Source of the DNA: DAOMFM01 sp035429825
Lineage (GTDB): Bacteria; Acidobacteriota; Blastocatellia; UBA7656; JADIYM01
Length of the DNA stretch: 15,174 nucleotides
NCBI GenBank assembly: GCA_044224215.1
Contig: JBGAKX010000107.1
Coordinates: 1 to 15,174, forward strand
Reading direction: 5' to 3'
Positions 13,888 through 15,174 of this stretch are shown here, piece by piece (within the stretch, counting starts at the first letter, position 1; the number at the start of each line of letters is the position of its first letter). Both the position numbers and the translations under genes were made by a program. A model generated the notes under the pieces. That model saw only the letters and a program-made list of their open reading frames with translations, made no database searches and had not been told where the DNA came from.

Positions 13888-13915
13888 TTGACACGGCGCT
13901 GCGGCTCACGATAAA
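13888..13915 (+). promoter_or_regulatory. Candidate promoter for the M16 peptidase gene
   Basis: TTGACA (13888-13893) is followed after 16 bp by GATAAA (13910-13915), four of six for a -10. It would start transcription near 13922, about 80 bases before the ATG. Confidence 0.45.
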
Positions 13916-13916
13916 G

Positions 13917-13929
13917 ACCAAAGTTTGGT
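13917..13929. promoter_or_regulatory. Perfect palindrome at the predicted M16 start site
   Basis: ACCAAAGTTTGGT is a perfect 6+1+6 inverted repeat placed directly after the candidate -10 of the M16 gene and within the queC upstream region. Its position fits an operator, but the binding protein is unknown. Confidence 0.35.
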
Positions 13930-14001
13930 TCCCGCCTGCACAGCGCTCCCCGTGCGGCGAGCCCCTTGTTTGCACCACAAACTACCCGAGAGGCATCCCG
14001 A

Positions 14002-15174
14002 ATGAAAACGCGTCGACGTCCATTTTTCGCGCTGCTGCTGGCAGTCGCGGTATCGTTCGTTTCAAACGCCACGCTGCTGGCACGCGCCGCGCAGTCCGCG
14101 CAGGCCGACCTGCCGCCTGGCGTCGAACGCGTCGCCTCGGTCGAAGGCATCACCGAGTACCGGCTTTCGAACGGACTCAGGGTGCTGCTGTTCCCCGATC
14201 AGACCAAGCAGACCATCACGGTCAACATCACCTACATGGTCGGTTCGCGTCACGAAGACTACGGCGAAACGGGCATGGCGCACCTGCTCGAGCACATGGT
14301 GTTCAAGGGCACGCCGACGCACACGAACATCCCGCAGGAACTGACGGCGCACGGCGCGTCGCCGAACGGCTCGACGTGGTACGACCGGACGAACTACTTC
14401 GAGACATTTGGCGCGACGGACGAGAACCTGACCTGGGCGATCGATCTCGAAGCCGACCGGATGATCAACAGCTTTGTGGCGCGGAAGGATCTCGACTCGG
14501 AGATGACCGTCGTGCGCAACGAGTTCGAGAGCGGCGAGAACTCGCCGTTCGCGGTGCTCCAGGAGCGCGTCTCGTCGACCGCCTACCTGTGGCATAACTA
14601 CGGAAAGTCCACGATCGGAGCCCGCAGCGACATCGAGAACGTGCCGATCGACCGCCTGCAGGCCTTCTATCACAAGTACTACCAGCCCGATAACGCGGTG
14701 CTGCTCGTCGCCGGGAAGTTCGACCCGGCGAAGACGCTCGGCCTGATCGTGCAGAAATTCGGCGCGATCCCCAAGCCGACGCGCCAGTTGCAGCAGATCT
14801 ACACGTCGGAGCCGACGCAGGACGGCGAGCGATCGGTGACCGTGCGCCGCACTGGGGACACGCAGCTCGTCATGGCGGGCTACCACGTTCCGCCCGGGAT
14901 GCACGCGGACTACGCCGCGGTCGACGTGCTCAGCCAGGTTCTCGGCGACACACCGTCCGGCAGGCTCTACAAGTCGCTCGTCGAGACCAAGAAGGCCACA
15001 TCGGTCTTCGGCTTCTCGTACCAGCAGCACGATCCCGGCCTGATTCTGTTTGGCGCGGAAGTTCCCAAGGACGCGTCGCTCGACACGGCCCGCGACGAAC
15101 TGGTGAAGACGATCGAGACGTTTGGCACGGCCGCGCCGACGGCCGAAGAGGTCGACCGCGCCAAAACCGCGATG
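14002..15174 (+). CDS. M16 family zinc peptidase, cut by window end
   Basis: 391 residues are visible with no stop before the window edge. A basic start and hydrophobic core (residues 1-30, ARAAQSAQA at the end) make a signal peptide, so the enzyme is exported to the periplasm or beyond. The inverted zinc motif HLLEH is at 94-98 and the third ligand is Glu174, exactly 76 residues after His98 as usual in M16 enzymes, so the site is intact. The first M16 domain covers about 50-205 and the second, non-catalytic domain starts about 215 (FYHKYYQPDNAVLLVAGKF). Family members are either about 450 or about 900 residues; which applies here cannot be told. GAGAGG (13988-13993) lies 8 bases before the ATG. 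It probably degrades peptides. Confidence 0.95.
   Translation, partial: MKTRRRPFFALLLAVAVSFVSNATLLARAAQSAQADLPPGVERVASVEGITEYRLSNGLRVLLFPDQTKQTITVNITYMVGSRHEDYGETGMAHLLEHMVFKGTPTHTNIPQELTAHGASPNGSTWYDRTNYFETFGATDENLTWAIDLEADRMINSFVARKDLDSEMTVVRNEFESGENSPFAVLQERVSSTAYLWHNYGKSTIGARSDIENVPIDRLQAFYHKYYQPDNAVLLVAGKFDPAKTLGLIVQKFGAIPKPTRQLQQIYTSEPTQDGERSVTVRRTGDTQLVMAGYHVPPGMHADYAAVDVLSQVLGDTPSGRLYKSLVETKKATSVFGFSYQQHDPGLILFGAEVPKDASLDTARDELVKTIETFGTAAPTAEEVDRAKTAM

Noticed and set aside
13864..14001. PreQ1 riboswitch upstream of queC (and likewise before queF)
   Set aside because: No preQ1-like pseudoknot with an A-rich tail was recognised near either gene.
14062..15030. Minus-strand open frame of 322 codons opposite the M16 peptidase
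   Set aside because: The plus strand encodes an intact HxxEH peptidase; the antisense frame is Arg/Val/Asp-rich shadow.

Overview
The window is G+C-rich bacterial chromosome with ordinary, dense gene packing. No phage, insertion sequence, CRISPR array, tRNA or rRNA was recognised. The mix of genes (cobalamin-dependent ribonucleotide reductase, a glutaminyl-cyclase-type M28 lipoprotein, a lipoprotein cytochrome c, queuosine genes, an M16 peptidase and a glycine-rich RRM protein) suggests a free-living Gram-negative-type organism. My best guess is an Acidobacteriota lineage such as Vicinamibacteria. This is inferred from gene style and composition only and was not tested by any search.

Layout. 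(1) 102-443, minus: a small RNA-binding protein. (2) 729-3045, plus: a tight three-gene operon of alpha/beta hydrolase, iron-type alcohol dehydrogenase and a small SCP-2-like protein, with stop and start codons touching or overlapping. (3) 7443-3054, minus: six co-directional genes in the order lipoprotein cytochrome c, [2Fe-2S] ferredoxin with a long C-terminal tail, a 103-residue unknown protein, a glutaminyl-cyclase-like lipoprotein, an isopropylmalate/isocitrate dehydrogenase family enzyme, and a membrane-anchored unknown protein. The second to fourth overlap end to end. (4) 7616-8983, plus: queF, a hairpin-rich 340-bp gap, then an AlkA-type DNA glycosylase. (5) 10096-9041, minus: a GT4 glycosyltransferase that looks internally shortened. 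(6) 12719-10344, minus: nrdJ, with an NrdR-type box, a consensus-like promoter, a roughly 225-nt leader that can fold, and a long hairpin just after the stop codon. (7) 13863-13156, minus: queC. (8) 14002 to the window edge, plus: an M16 zinc peptidase, cut by the window end.

How the genes fit together. QueC makes preQ0 and QueF reduces it to preQ1, so both act in the bacterial route to queuosine in tRNA, although they lie about 5 kb apart here. NrdJ supplies deoxyribonucleotides independently of oxygen and depends on cobalamin; its promoter carries a match to the NrdR operator. The six-gene minus-strand run joins two redox carriers to an exported peptide-modifying lipoprotein, a combination whose logic is not obvious. 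The plus-strand operon pairs a carbonyl/alcohol oxidoreductase with a hydrolase and a possible lipid-binding protein, which hints at metabolism of a hydrophobic substrate.

I see no clear-cut new defence or mobile system. The strongest leads for something undescribed are the structured nrdJ leader, the cytochrome/ferredoxin/cyclase cluster, the ferredoxin tail, and the hairpin cluster between queF and the glycosylase.
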